Both the position numbers and the translations under genes were made by a program. Shown piece by piece: positions 30,494 through 48,817 of a stretch of DNA of 64,000 bases. Positions within the stretch are counted from its first letter, which is position 1. Every line of letters starts with the position of its first letter. This stretch comes from Flabesymbios commensalis (taxonomy: Eukaryota; Annelida; Polychaeta; Terebellida; Flabelligeridae), in the NCBI GenBank assembly GCA_964017125.1, contig OZ024914.1, forward strand, positions 16,495,420-16,559,419, read 5' to 3'. Under the pieces are notes generated by a model. That model was not told the origin of the DNA. It did no database searches and saw nothing but the letters and a program-made list of their open reading frames with translations.

Positions 30494-31262
30494 GTCAGAA
30501 TCACAGTAAGAACTTTCGTTCCAACTGTTCACAGGTGTGCAAAAAACAACAAAAAGTGACATTTGAGTGTCAATGTATTTCGTCACGTTAAGGTAAAACT
30601 CAAAAATACACATAACACATGTTTCCAATGTGTCTGAAAGTGTATCATAATTGGATATAAAAATGTCATCTTTCTATAAATAGTTTTTAAATATGCATAT
30701 AAATAGAAGGAATGACATATCTTACAATGCTATCGTGAAAGTGTAAAATCACTAAATTCGTTCAGGTCTCATAAGAACATTGAGATATGAACAAGATTAT
30801 TCTTTTCCGACTACCTACCATCATGGCAGGTAATAATATAAGCTGTAACGTTAGCATGGCACAGTACTGCATTTACTGTCAGGATCACAATAAGAACTTT
30901 CGTTCCAACTGTTCACAGGTGTGCAAAAAACAACAAAAAGTGACATTTGAGTGTCAATGTATTTCGTCACGTTAGCACGAAGGTAAAACTAAAAAATACA
31001 CATAACACATGTTTCCAATGTGTCTGAAAGTGTATCATACTTGGATATAAAAATGCCATCTTTTTATAAATAGTTATGGAATATGCATATAAATAGAAGG
31101 AATGGCATATCTTACAATGCTATCGTGACAGTGTAAAATCACTAAATTCGTTCAGGTCTCATAAGAGCATTGATATATGAACAAATTTATTCTTTTCTGA
31201 CTACCTACCATCATGGCAGGTATTAATATAAGCTGTAACGTTAGCATGGCACAGTACTGTAA
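30494..31262 (+). repeat. Two-copy tandem duplication, unit 384 bp
   Basis: GTCAGAATCACAGTAAGAAC at 30494 recurs as GTCAGGATCACAATAAGAAC at 30878, and the following ~380 bases are almost the same. Both end in TAACGTTAGCATGGCACAGT. Few differences suggest a young duplication; copy 2 carries a 6-base addition after CGTCACGTTA. Confidence 0.9.
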
Positions 31263-31849
31263 AAATAATATTAGGTGTGCAATTAAATATTAAAACTCTA
31301 TGATGCTGTGCATAATAATATGCATGGTCCATTCACACAATTTGATCATTGAACATAAGCTGCATTTGTATATGAGCCACAGCAGTCTTAAACATGTGCT
31401 AACGTGAGATAAGTTTGGACACCTTTGTTGTTAATGTGACAATATACTTGACACATATTAGTGTATCGTGACATGCTTTTTGACCCTTCATATGTTAACG
31501 TGACACTTTGTGTGACACTGTCACTGTCAACGTGACAGTGTTATTTATAGGGTAAGTGAGATCCTTCTTCTCATCCCTCAAAAATAAGATGTCCAAAACC
31601 AAAATCAAAAGATTTGTGTTTAGTCCAATTGTGTTTACATAGCCAGTATAACATCATGTACATCAGTGGTTGGAAAATGTTCTTCAAAAACAGAATACTT
31701 TGGGGTGTGACATTGGCATCTGTCACGTTAGCACTTGATGTTTATTCCAAACAGCAACAATAAAATCCTGTAGCCCTTTTACAATGCAACAATCTGAAAC
31801 CAGCCATTCAAGTAAATATCTATAGCTGTGTGCATATAAATTCTGGGCA

Positions 31850-32890
31850 AGGATGCGACTTCTATTAGCACTGTTGCTAACGTGACACTAGCCACATGTC
31901 AAAATATACGTCACGTTGGTGAGACTTAAATGCAACAAAAAACACACTTAGCTTTAAAATATATACTTGTTTAATCAGAAATATAATCTTATGATTTTTA
32001 ATTTTCACTTGAAGCTGCTTCGTTGTCCGTGCATCTTTTAATTTTAACTATTATTTTTTTATTAGTATAATACTTTGTATCATTGACATTAATCAGATAT
32101 CAAGTGTCTTGACTTCTGTCATTTTAGATGCTGCTGTTTATTGCAAACCATTGAAATACAGTTATTTAAGCCATACTACAATGCAATAATCTAAAATCAA
32201 CAATACCAACACTTAGGGAATATCAACACTTAGGGAAGGATATGCACTTCAAAATTTCAACTTGATCTAATTCAAAATGGCCGACTTGCGGCCATCATTG
32301 ACTTTAATATAAGTATTTAATATACTGTGCTAGATGGCATTACTGTAAAACAAAACGTGAGGGTTAAGGGAAGGATGCACCCTGAAAAATGTATATCACG
32401 TCGTCGGGGAGGGGGATTATGATGGCCGGTTAGCCTCTTGTTTTATTTTCAGCCCTCAGCCCATATTTGTCTGATAGCTTATTGTCGTCCCGCAGTGCGT
32501 CTCCTCGTCGCTATTAGAACGATAACTTGTTTCGCGTTACTGTAATGTACATCAACTTCTACAGGTTAAACATGACTGAAAGGCATTGTCTCAAGTGCCC
32601 CAAAATTAAAATATTGAAAGTTCAAAAAAAAAAAAAAAAAAAAAAAAAAAAACAATACCAACACTTATTTCTGAGTGGGTTCAGAAAATTCTAGCCAGTG
32701 AAGTAGCTTCTAGTAACACTGTTGATAACGTGACATTAAGTGTCAACAAAAACGTCACGTTAGCATACATTAAATTCAACAAAAATGACACTTGGCATTA
32801 AGCAACCTCCTTGTCTGATCACAAATACAATCTACAGTCTTTTAATTTCAATTTGAATATTGTTAATGGTTGCTTCATCGTTCCTGATAC
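31850..32890. repeat. Diverged duplication separated by a retro-insertion
   Basis: CTTCTATTAGCACTGTTGCT plus AACGTGACAC at about 31859 corresponds to CTTCTAGTAACACTGTTGAT plus AACGTGACAT at about 32706. Flanking blocks (TACAATGCAACAATCTGAAA against TACAATGCAATAATCTAAAA) also pair. Confidence 0.7.
32216..32650 (+). mobile_element. Poly(A)-tailed retro-insertion with 17-bp target duplication
   Basis: AACAATACCAACACTTA occurs at 32199-32215 and again at 32651-32667. The ~435 bases between end in ATTAAA, then ~20 bases later ~29 A residues. This is the signature of LINE-type target-primed insertion of a Pol II transcript. The body has no long frame and no match that I recognise. It could be a LINE 3' end, a SINE or a retrocopy of a non-coding or UTR sequence. 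Perfect flanks indicate a recent event. Confidence 0.88.
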
Positions 32891-33565
32891 TCTCAGCAGA
32901 TTTTATAGTAATTCTATTAAATCATTTACATTTTTTTCACAAAAATCATTTTTTGTTCTATTGATTTAATAAACTATCCCATTGACAAAAGTACCTGAAA
33001 ACTAACATTGCACTGCTGAAATGAGTAAATTTTGACCACATTTTGATCATATTTACAAAAAAATTATGGTCGGGAAGTCAATGTGGCACTTTATCGTGTT
33101 CGGTGTCATAGGCCTATTATATATATCAGGATTGGATTTGCACACGTCATTCCGTCACGTCATTCCGTCACAGTCATATGTACCATTAAAGCCTCCACAG
33201 AAACTAAACGAAATTTCACAAGTGTAAATAAACTGTACTAATTTGATGGTAAATATGTAGTCATATAGTGAAAATTAACCTGTACCCTTAGGTTCATAAA
33301 CTGAGCAGAATTTTAACTTTGAATCACTTCACCAGAAACACCATGTCCGAAAACGTGTCATTCCGTCACATTGAATCAGTGTATTTTTTTTTTAACTGTG
33401 ATCAACTAAATGAGTTTTTAATATTTGTTTTCAGGCAAACCAATTCAGACGTTATTGTAAACAAAATCTAACTGCTCGGCATTATGATGTGAAATCTGTA
33501 CTAGGAAATGTATTATAAAAAATTAACGAAAACGGTCATTCCGTCACGGTGGAATCCATGCTCTG

Positions 33566-33812
33566 GTTTGACCATGTAGACCTACATGTTAAATGATCCA
33601 ATTTTAGAAAATAGGCCTAGGGCCCATAGGCCTACACTATTTTTTTTCCGATTTCTTTATGGCAAGATCTTGCAAAAATGACATTATAGTCGACCTCTAT
33701 AATATAATGATTAGGGACCTACACTAGGGCATACTCTAGGCTTCTGCCCTACATTAAATTTGATCAAGTTGCCTTTTAGGCAGAAGGCCACTTATAGTCA
33801 TAAGGATGACAC
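33566..33812 (+). repeat. ~245-bp direct repeat, copy 2
   Basis: Partner of 28627-28873, in the same orientation. It carries a few small indels, for example TACACTAGGGCATACTCTAG where copy 1 has TACACTACTCTAG. Confidence 0.85.
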
Positions 33813-34376
33813 TGCTATATAGGCTATTATTCTAAATTCTCACAAATAAATATTTAAAAAAGATATATGAATAATCTATTGTGCTATGTATATCTATTTA
33901 TATTGACTTAGCGTTTTTACTGGGGTTCGTAGGCCCCTACCCTATATTAGAATTCATACTAATTACTAGTATTGTAGTCTACATTAGTATTCCTACTAGC
34001 AGGCCACTTAGGCCTACTAGTGGACCCTAGACTATTCAAATTGAGCCCATTGAATATTTCGTGGAAGTTTAAGCCAAATGATTTTTTGTTTAGCATAATT
34101 GTTACGTTCGGTAGGCTTTATCCAGGGGCGTGCACACAGGGAGAGAGTCAGAGGGGTCTTCTGGGGATCCGGAACCCCCATATTTCACCTCTTGACCCCC
34201 CCCCCCCCTTGAATTTAATAACGTTGTTAAAAGGATAGAAAATTTAATGTTCATGTGTTCTGTTTTCAACGATGGGCATATTTATCTACTTATGAAGTGA
34301 AATTCATTTTTCATTGATGTCAATTTATGCAACACACCGACTGCACACCGACTGGCTATAAATAGATATGCATTTT
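33813..34376. other. Intergenic, no gene seen
   Basis: AT-rich sequence with GGCCTA-type motifs. It includes a GGGGCGTGCACAC...CCCCC element at about 34120-34225 that resembles the element at 37319-37479. Confidence 0.4.
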
Positions 34377-34860
34377 GCGGTAGTGGCGGCGCTAATTTAC
34401 ATACTAAATTTTCTCAAACATATCAGATCACTTTAAAAGCAATTTTAATGTCTTCTTTGACCCTCAAAATATGGGTTTAGCCTACACAGACACCGCTATC
34501 TGTGATATTGAACAAACTATAACTACTTTTTTTCTGTAGTGGCGGCGCTAATTCACATACCGGGTACTAAATTTTCGGAAACACATTTGATCACTCTAAA
34601 AAAATAGCTTTATTGTCTTCTTTGACCCGAAACACATGGGTGTAGACACCCTTACTGTGCCGTTATCTGTGATATTGATCAACCTATAATCAAATATATT
34701 TTTTTGGTCGTGGCGGTGCTAATTAGCATACTAAATTTTATGAAACACATTAAATCACTCTAAAAAGTAGTTTTATTGTCTTCTCATTAATTGTGCCGTT
34801 ATCTGTGATATTGACAAAGCTATAACTAAATATAGGGCCTACATTTTTCGGTAATGGCGG
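34377..34860 (+). repeat. Three-copy diverged tandem repeat, unit ~160 bp
   Basis: Units start at TAGTGGCGGCGCTAAT (about 34380), the same words at about 34539, and TCGTGGCGGTGCTAAT at about 34707. Shared inner blocks are ACTAAATTTT, ATCACTCTAAAAA, ATTGTCTTCTTTGACCC and TATCTGTGATATTGA. Confidence 0.85.
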
Positions 34861-35089
34861 CAACATTTGCATGCAGAACAATGGCACGTAGGACTTTTTT
34901 CAGCTTGTTAACATAGCTGATCGTTTTCTATCGGCTTTTTTTAAGCTGGATACACCAAATAGAAGTCTATTCCCGCGGGTGTTAGGGAACTCTATTTATC
35001 GACTAGATTAGTAGGTCCAATGTAAACAAAAGGCCTGAAGTCCTATGTCATCCCCTGCCATAGATTAGGTTAGAGTTTTTGCGGTCACA

Positions 35090-35560
35090 AATATATAAAA
35101 AAGTCGACTTGTGGCGGCCATTTTGAATTCCAGTAAAATCACCTGCACATTTCCAGATGGTGGGTAGTGTGATTATAAAATATGAATTATTTATGACTTC
35201 AATTTTTGAGTAGGCCTATTTGGGCCACAAAAAATATGAAGTTGATCCATGGCGGCCATTTTGAATTTCAGTAAAACCTTGAAAAAAATCACCAGCACAT
35301 CTCCATAGCGTGGGGAATGTGATTGTAAAATTTGAATAATTTCTGGGGTTTTTTAGAGTTTTTGCGCACAAAATATTTTTTGGAGTTGCCCTGTGGCGGT
35401 CATTTTGAATTTTGGTAATGGCAGCATCGTGAAAAAATCAGTTGCACATCCCCATATTTTTTGAGTTTTTCGGGTTGACCTCTGGCGGCCATTTTGAATT
35501 TTAACATTTGCTCGATTCCTGGGTACTGCCCATTTTATATTAGCAAGAATCACATATCTG
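35090..35560 (+). repeat. GGCGGCCATTTTGAATTT tandem array, ~4 units
   Basis: TGGCGGCCATTTTGAATT recurs near 35113, 35250, 35393 and 35485. The following words are CAGTAAAA-C, CACATCTCCATA-CGTGGG and GTGATTGTAAAATTTGAAT. Dispersed relatives lie at 24452-24630 and 59742-59900. Confidence 0.85.
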
Positions 35561-35699
35561 TGCTCGGTCAGGAGACTCACACTAAGACAACATTGCAAGA
35601 TTTTGTGATATTTTTTTTTATGTATATTTAGATATATGCAGAATAACAGTCAATATGTTGCCGTCTTGTGTTATAACAATGGATGTTGCTTATAAGAGA

Positions 35700-36160
35700 A
35701 TACCAGTCATCATGATTAAAATATAGCCCCCCCCCCCCCCTACTAGAAGATTACCAGTTAATAATTTGTAGTAGAATTTAGGTGTTTGACATTTAAAAAT
35801 ATCTTGTATCCTTAATAATGTCAATGTTTTGAATATTGGTTCAGCACGTGCATTGTATTTGCTTAAAGTAATTGACCAGACAACTTTTTTCTGAATTTTT
35901 AATATCCTATCTGTATTAAACCCCCATGTAGTGGTATATAATGTTTAAAGCTATTTATGACGTCTACTGTTCTAGACATTTTGTTTGCAATTAAATGTAT
36001 GTGTTCTTTCCATGTTAAGTGTTTATCTATTGTAATCCCAGGAAATTAAAAGAATCCAAGCATTTCAGCTTGATAGGGCATACTGTTGATATGTAGTGGT
36101 TTGTGTAAACATGCTTTCTACAATTTCGTCACACATTATGTTTGTTGGAGGTGGCTCATT
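35700..36160 (-). mobile_element. LINE reverse-transcriptase C-terminal fragment
   Basis: The minus strand translates to FNFLGITIDKHLTWKEHI and HLIANKMSRTVDVINSFKHY, the segment after the RT palm typical of Jockey/CR1/Rex-type LINEs. The preceding line (NKPLHINSMP) is in another frame, so the piece carries at least one frameshift. It ends in a stop after QIGY. No endonuclease or YxDD motif is present. Old fragment. Confidence 0.75.
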
Positions 36161-36381
36161 AAAAAAAGTAAAAACACTCTGTGTTAAAAAGACAAATGGT
36201 GATACAGTGAAACATGTAGGCCCTATTATCCTGTGCACAATATTTGGTCGATTTGTCGTGTTGGCTGGAGATCTGAAGTTATCTAAACACGATGCCATCC
36301 TGCTGAGAAATTAATATGAGATAAACAATAAATATATGTTATAAACAACATCCACAGTAATTTAGTGGCTATATTCGATAT

Positions 36382-36470
36382 CCCAGCAAACTCATAGTTG
36401 GTTTATTGATGGACAACCGTCTGCTACGCTGGCCCAACACCATTGGCAGAACATTTGCTGGACACAGGAA
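36382..36470. mobile_element. Family C MITE, diverged
   Basis: CCCAGCAAACTCATAGTTGG and CATTTGCTGG mark the ends, with GTCTGCTACGCTGGCCCAAC at the centre. Confidence 0.6.
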
Positions 36471-36491
36471 AACTCTAAATGAGATGACAGC

Positions 36492-36735
36492 TAACATCCT
36501 GAAATTCACGTGTCTAAACTATCGCGAGCCAATATTGATCTGATGTTGTCTTAACTGTGGGTTAGCATTCCCGAAATTAGCTTATCTATGTTCATGATAC
36601 TATCCCAATCCAATATTGATCTGATGTTGTTTTAACTGTGGGAATATTAGCATCCTGAAATTCTAGTAGTGTCTATGCCACCACAAGCCAATGTTCATCT
36701 GATGTTGTTTTAACTGTGGGTTAGCATGGTTAGCG
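36492..36735 (+). repeat. Three-copy short tandem repeat, unit ~85 bp
   Basis: CATCCTGAAATTC, AGCCAATATTGATCTGATG and TTGT-TTAACTGTGGG recur with small variations. Confidence 0.75.
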
Positions 36736-37088
36736 TCTGAGACGATGAACCAGCATGACAAAATACATTGAGATAATGAATTGTGTTTGGTGGAGATTGA
36801 TTTTATCAATTTTATCAAAATGACAGTGAGACTGCACAGCAAGTATTCGTCTGACAAATTAAAGTGTAATGATTTATCTGCGTGTTGAGTTGCTTGTATA
36901 ATCGGTGGCCATACACACATTGTGTTACTTTGTGAAGAAGCAAGGTGTTGTATCCATGAGAAATGGCGGTAATGTTTGAGTTGTAGGGGACACCAGAGCT
37001 TGCTCAACCCGGGTGAACGAACAAGCCTTCCGATTGTAGAAGTGGAGAAGTGTAAGAAATTAATGTAGAAGTGACACATTATAATTAT

Positions 37089-38170
37089 TAGATATACATG
37101 GTGTAATCTTTGTTGGTGCACAATAAAATAATCCTGGTTACGCCTCCTAGGTGTACATGGTATAATCTTTGTGATGTACGTTATATAATGATCCCGAGTA
37201 CGCCCATTACATGTACATGATATGTACTCTGTGGTTGCACGTTATAATTATCTTGGGTAGGCATACGTGTCTTAGATGTACATGGTATACTATCTGTGGG
37301 TGCACGTTATTATGATTCTAGGGGCATGCACGGGGGGGGGGTGGCAGTGGGGTCCTGACCCCCCCCCCCCCTTGAGCTGCAGATATAAAAGAATCATAAA
37401 TTTCCGGAACCCCCATATTTTTTCTAAACTTTACGTCTAGACCCCCCCCCCCCTTGACAAAAAGCTGCGCACGCCCCTGCACCCCTTAGATGTACATGGT
37501 AAAATCTCTGTGGGTGCTCGTTATAAAGATTCTGGGTACGCCCCTTTGATGTACTTGGTATAATTTATGTGGGTGCACGTTATAATGATCCTTGATACGT
37601 CCCTTAGATGTACGTGGTATAATCTATGTGGGTGCACGTTATAATGATCCTGCGTACGCCCCTTAGATGTACATGGTATACATACTAGCTGTGGGTACAC
37701 GTTTAATGACCCTGGGTATGTCTTTTAGATGTACATGGTACACTATAATCTCTGTGGGTGCACGTTATAATGATCCTTGATACGTCCCTTAGATGTACAT
37801 TGTATACTATAGTTACGTGGGTGCACGTTATGATGATCCTGGTTACGTCCCTTAGATGTGCATGATAAAATAGCTATGGGTGCACGTTATAATGATCTTG
37901 GGTACGCCTCTTGTAGATGTACATATGGTATAATCTCTGTTGGTGCACACAATTATGATACTGGGTACGTCTCTTAGATGTACATAGTACAATTTCTGTG
38001 AGTGCACGTTATACTGTTCCTGGATACGCCTCTTATAGATGCATATGGTATAATCTCTGCGGGTGCACGTTTTCATAATCCTTGGTACACCTCTTAGATA
38101 TATATTGTTACAAGGTGTAATCTTTGCTGGTACACGCTGTAATGATCCTGTCTTACGCCCTTTAGATATC
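37089..38170 (+). repeat. ~59-bp minisatellite, about 16-18 units
   Basis: The unit reads roughly TTAGATGTACATGGTATAAT, CTCTGTGGGTGCACGTTATA and ATGATCCTGGGTACGCCCC. Units vary by substitutions and small gains such as TATACTATA. The array is interrupted at 37319-37479 and ends a few bases from the stop codon of the discoidin-domain gene. Confidence 0.9.
37319..37479. mobile_element. Short C/G-run element inserted in the minisatellite
   Basis: AGGGGCATGCACGG at the left and GCGCACGCCCCTGC at the right are imperfect inverted repeats. The body holds G- and C-runs and GGAACCCCCATATTT. The same words occur at about 34120-34225, so it is a dispersed small repeat. Confidence 0.65.
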
Positions 38171-38173
38171 TTA

Positions 38174-39371
38174 TCAGTATCCAATGAAATCAGCCTGCAT
38201 ACTTGCATAGTTACTGAAAGTCACGGGTTCGATTCTCCAGTAGCGTGCTGAAATCTCCTTGTCAAACCACCAGGTGGCGATGATACCTTCATACACAGCC
38301 TGCACATCAGTACCTATATAAGACCAGGTGACATCATTAGCAGAAGAGGACACGTGAAATGACGTCACATGCTGCTCCGTAGCATCACATCGCTGCCCGA
38401 TCTTAACACCAACTGCTACACGACTTTGTAGGAAGTCAAACTTCACCCATGGTGAGCTATCAGTTGCACTTTTAAGCCACGCACATATTGGGCCAGTATG
38501 CTCAAATCTGATGTTCTGCTTCTTAAAATATGTGCTATATATGGTAGACACGGTGATCTGACTGTCCAAGAGAGCATAGTGCTTCACCAGATACACTAGG
38601 TCCTCCTTGAACATCCTGATCATCCTGAACATTCCATCCAGACACCAGCCAGCTTGTGTATCACAAAGACTACGCTTGTATGCTAATCCTGACTCGGTGA
38701 TTTCTTCCCAGGAATCATCCCATCTGATTCCGATGTTTAGATCACTCTTTTCGGCAGCGCAGGCACAAAAATACTCTACAGGCGCCAATGACAAAGGTAG
38801 ACATGTCATATTGTTTGAACCATCTTTGCAGCCAATCTTCAGCTGGCCTAGAGGAAAAGGATTAGCTGTGTTCACTGACATAAGTTTATGGTAGTCATTT
38901 TGGCTGGTCAGAGTACATGGTTTAAGTTCTTTGTTTGTGTCCACGTCATGACATGGTGGATTAGACTGATGGAGAATAAAACCTCTCATAGCTGCCTTCT
39001 TATGACCAATATGACTCACACTTCCCTCCAGCACAAAGATAACATATAGAACTCTCCACGTAGGCGACATGCTGGTGAACATGCAGTTCAAGAATAACTG
39101 TAACACACTTATCTCTGTATGGCCGAGAGTATTAAAGTAGTAGTCAACTGTGCAAGAGCAGCGAGACACATCTGTACCCAGAAAGCACCACGCTGATTAC
39201 AGAGATAAAGGCAACCGGAGTACAGCTGAAACCAGAGACATACATAGAGTCTATGGCTTTAAGGTCATATTGAGTCAGAGTGAATACAAAGCCTAAGTTA
39301 CATGGACACGTAAATGTCATCAACGTCTGTGTCCAGTCAAGGATACATGAATAATTTGCAGAAACGTCCAT
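38174..39371 (-). CDS. Discoidin (F5/8 type C)-like domain protein, probably disrupted or mis-framed
   Basis: An open frame read from about 39160 to the stop at 38174-38176 has ~330 codons. Its last ~115 residues look like an F5/8 type C domain: ICAWLKSATDSSPWVKFDF, VAVGVKIGQRCD, VTSFHVSSSANDVTWSYIG and ARYWRIEPVTF. The middle is cysteine-containing and not recognised. Upstream, 39144-39371 is open in another frame (MDVSANYSCILDWTQTLMTF, then FTCPCNLG) with faint likeness to a dermatopontin repeat. The two frames meet near 39160 with a one-base offset and no room for an intron. That implies a frameshift, an assembly error or two separate exons. A possible acceptor (TTACTGCAG) precedes the upstream frame, so more exons may exist. 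Such proteins are usually secreted or membrane adhesion molecules (family knowledge). Confidence 0.6.
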
Positions 39372-40727
39372 AACTCGATCCCTCTGCAGTAATGTGACCT
39401 ATACATGGGGCTTCTGATTGGGTGAATCACCTGAAGCCTAAAGGTCAAATAATCGGACCGCACCAGCAATAAATCAGATCTGGTGGAAAGTGTTCAATTG
39501 GTCGATATAACAATGGTAATATAAATGTCACAGGATTCATACACTTGTGGAATTTAATAATTAAACACAATTTAATGTTATGAGTCATCACCTTGAACTA
39601 TAGGCGACTTGAATAATTTCAATTGAATGACAAATATATAGGCCTACACAAACACATCAGCGAGACAATTAACATGATTAAGGCTTAAAGTAGAAAACAG
39701 GCAAACATTAGTTCTGTCTCGGCTTCTGAAGTTTGAATCAATAGCCACCCTGTCACGTTGTTTAAATCCTGTGTCTTTGTAAAATCTTGTTTCTTTGAAT
39801 CCGGCGACCCTAACCTGACTCCTGAAAAGTATGTCAAATCTAAATTTCAACTTTAGAACTGGCTGGCAAGTAGGCCCAACCCCCCTCCCCTCTTGATCAT
39901 CCTGTGTTGGACTGTAGTACAGTCAGCCAACACTATACAACATTGGACCAACGACTTTTTGTGTGCGTCTGGCTACACATAGGGTAGGCTCCTACCTCAT
40001 TAAGTGTGCATATGGGTTAAAAAACGAATAGAACGAACGGGCCGAAGATCAAGGATTGCAGTTTCTAAATAATGTAAACAACTGAGTTAAAAATGTATAT
40101 CTAGTGTAAAAAACGAAGTGTACTAGTTATTAAAAACGAATATCGACGTCAGTATATTATAGCTATCGAACGTTTATTGCTCTTTTATAAACTTTATTAT
40201 TAGTTTGGAATATTGTTGTTACAACTTTGAGTTTTGGGCAAAAAAATTGCCACCCTATTTCGCCCTCAGTTTTTATCAAATCGGCTCGCAATTTGACCTC
40301 AATAACTGTGACTTTTCTACGCGATCCAACCAATAGTGTGCGAGTAGCCTACCGCAGGGTTTGAGTTAAAAAAAATCTCATTGAATTAACATTAGCAAAT
40401 TGGCTGGATTAAAAACGGCAATATCTCGAAAACCGTGCGCCTGACGCTAAAAAGGAGTAAACTTTGGGCCCTCTGAGTATAAAACACATTTATAGAACAA
40501 CACATTTATAGAACACCACTTCGGGGCGGTTCCATTGTTACAATAAAATTCCCTATTGTCACCCGCTTGCCGAAACTTTGGAGAAATTCCATAGAAAGAG
40601 ATTGTATTGTGAAATTTGAAAATGAAACATCTCGGAAACTCTGAGGCGAAAAAAGAAATGAAATTTGGACCCGGGGGGGGGGGGGCGGTTGTATTCCAAT
40701 TTATAAGCTACGTTCCAAACATAATCC

Positions 40728-40802
40728 AAAACGGCCGACAAAATCCAAAATGGCCGATAAAATTCAAAATGGCCGACAACAAATAAAAATGGCCGATATG
40801 TA
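40728..40802 (+). repeat. Short tandem repeat AAAATGGCCGA
   Basis: Four imperfect units of AA-TCCAAAATGGCCGA-AA type, ~18 bases each. Confidence 0.75.
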
Positions 40803-41130
40803 AAAGAATTATGCAAAAATCCAGTCAAATCTGTCCAAACTCACATCATGTTGTTTCAGCAACAGACAATCTAGTTGATATATAATGGTACTTCCATTAT
40901 GACAAACTTCTTATTGAATTGTCCTAAGCCATTATAAATGTAAAAACTGAGGCGGAAATATTATCAAAAATGAGGACAATCTCTTATAAATAATGGAACA
41001 TTTTTCCCGTAGAAAAAGTGAATAGTGAGACCAAAAAATATGTAAAAGGTGAAGTAGGAAAAATCTCTAATTTCCAGGACCCATGTGCTCCCTCATTTTT
41101 GTTGGCAATATAGGATTACTGACGATTTGT

Positions 41131-41245
41131 TTAATGCAATGCCTTACATTAAGCCAGCATTGGCTCAATGCATCGTGTTTGGTGGCCCTTCTGGATCGGT
41201 GCTGGGCCGACGTTGAGCCAGCGGCGGTCGGCGTCTCGTGTTTAT
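41131..41245. mobile_element. Family C MITE, diverged
   Basis: TTAAGCCAGCATTGGCTCAA and GTTGAGCCAGCGGCGG arms surround GGATCGGTGCTGGGCCGACG. The right end is GGCGTCTCGTGTTTATG. Confidence 0.6.
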
Positions 41246-42267
41246 GTCTACTGGTGCAATTATATAACATTACCATTCTTACTATAATACTGAGATATAT
41301 ACATGCTATAGGCCTATATATATACTTACTCCGAGCATATCGTTTTACAGTACTAAACCAGGCCTAAATATCAAAGTCGCATGAGAAACTTAGTTTTTAA
41401 ATTTTTGTGTTGTATTCAATTTCAAGATCCCCCCTCTCGTACTCCACACCTTTCTTCAAAATGCAATACTGAAGTACCAAAACTGAAGTAATGTTATTTT
41501 GATCACCTGTTTTGACCACGTGTATGCCTATATATATATTGGTTTGGGCATGTTACCATGGTTACGTGGATTACAATGACAGGTTTTTCCTTATTGGCCA
41601 GATAAAAATCAGGTCAAAACTCGTGAATATTCCTAAAACGACACATACTACAGTGTAATCAATCAGAGCCACCAGCTGCGAGCAAGAGGGCTTAGAGTGG
41701 ATCTGATTTTAGTTGAGAATGGTGTAACCTCGACAAAGGACAATCAGTAAGTGAGTAACGAGTTAATTCGGGGGAGGGGTGTCCTTGATAAACGTTATGG
41801 TCGATTGCTGTCCTGACAACAATAAAAACTCCACACATACTATTAACACTGATTAAAAGAGGTGTACTAAAATACAAAAGCAGGCACATCGGAAGGTCAT
41901 ACTTTTCTAGCAACTAGATTGAGTGGAAGATTGTCCTGGCTCTCAGAACGAAAACAAACCACCCTAACTTCTGACCAATTTTGCGATCTGCAGAAAAGAT
42001 TTTGAACGACAATATGAAATGACTTTCCTTTTTCTAAGTAAATTTACTAAGTAATTTTTTTATTTATATCGATTTATATATATGCCTACTGAAATAAGTC
42101 AATTCCTGTATATTACTGTTTAGTATATTTAGTATTTATTTATATCGAATTGTATATAACATGTACACTGATATACATTATATAAGTCAGTTTGTATAAT
42201 ACTAGTATGACAGTATGATTTTCTCTGGTTTGACAGATTTATTTAACGGATATTCTCAATCAGAGAT

Positions 42268-48817
<6,550 letters not shown>

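Larger units (their letters stand above)
39372..42267. other. Spacer between the discoidin gene (-) and JMJD7 (+)
   Basis: The two genes diverge here, so both promoters may lie in this stretch. No exon is seen. Contents are family C fragments at 39900-39975 and 41131-41245, a run of AAAATGGCCGA repeats at about 40728-40800, a G-run at 40670 and AT-rich filler. Confidence 0.5.

Noticed and set aside
28627-33812. Direct repeats as LTRs of a retrovirus-like element
   Set aside because: The repeats lack TG...CA ends, and nothing between them resembles gag, pol, a primer-binding site or a polypurine tract.
36663-37121. 152-codon open frame on the minus strand
   Set aside because: The residue pattern is unlike a protein family, and the frame overlaps a short tandem repeat and the minisatellite start.
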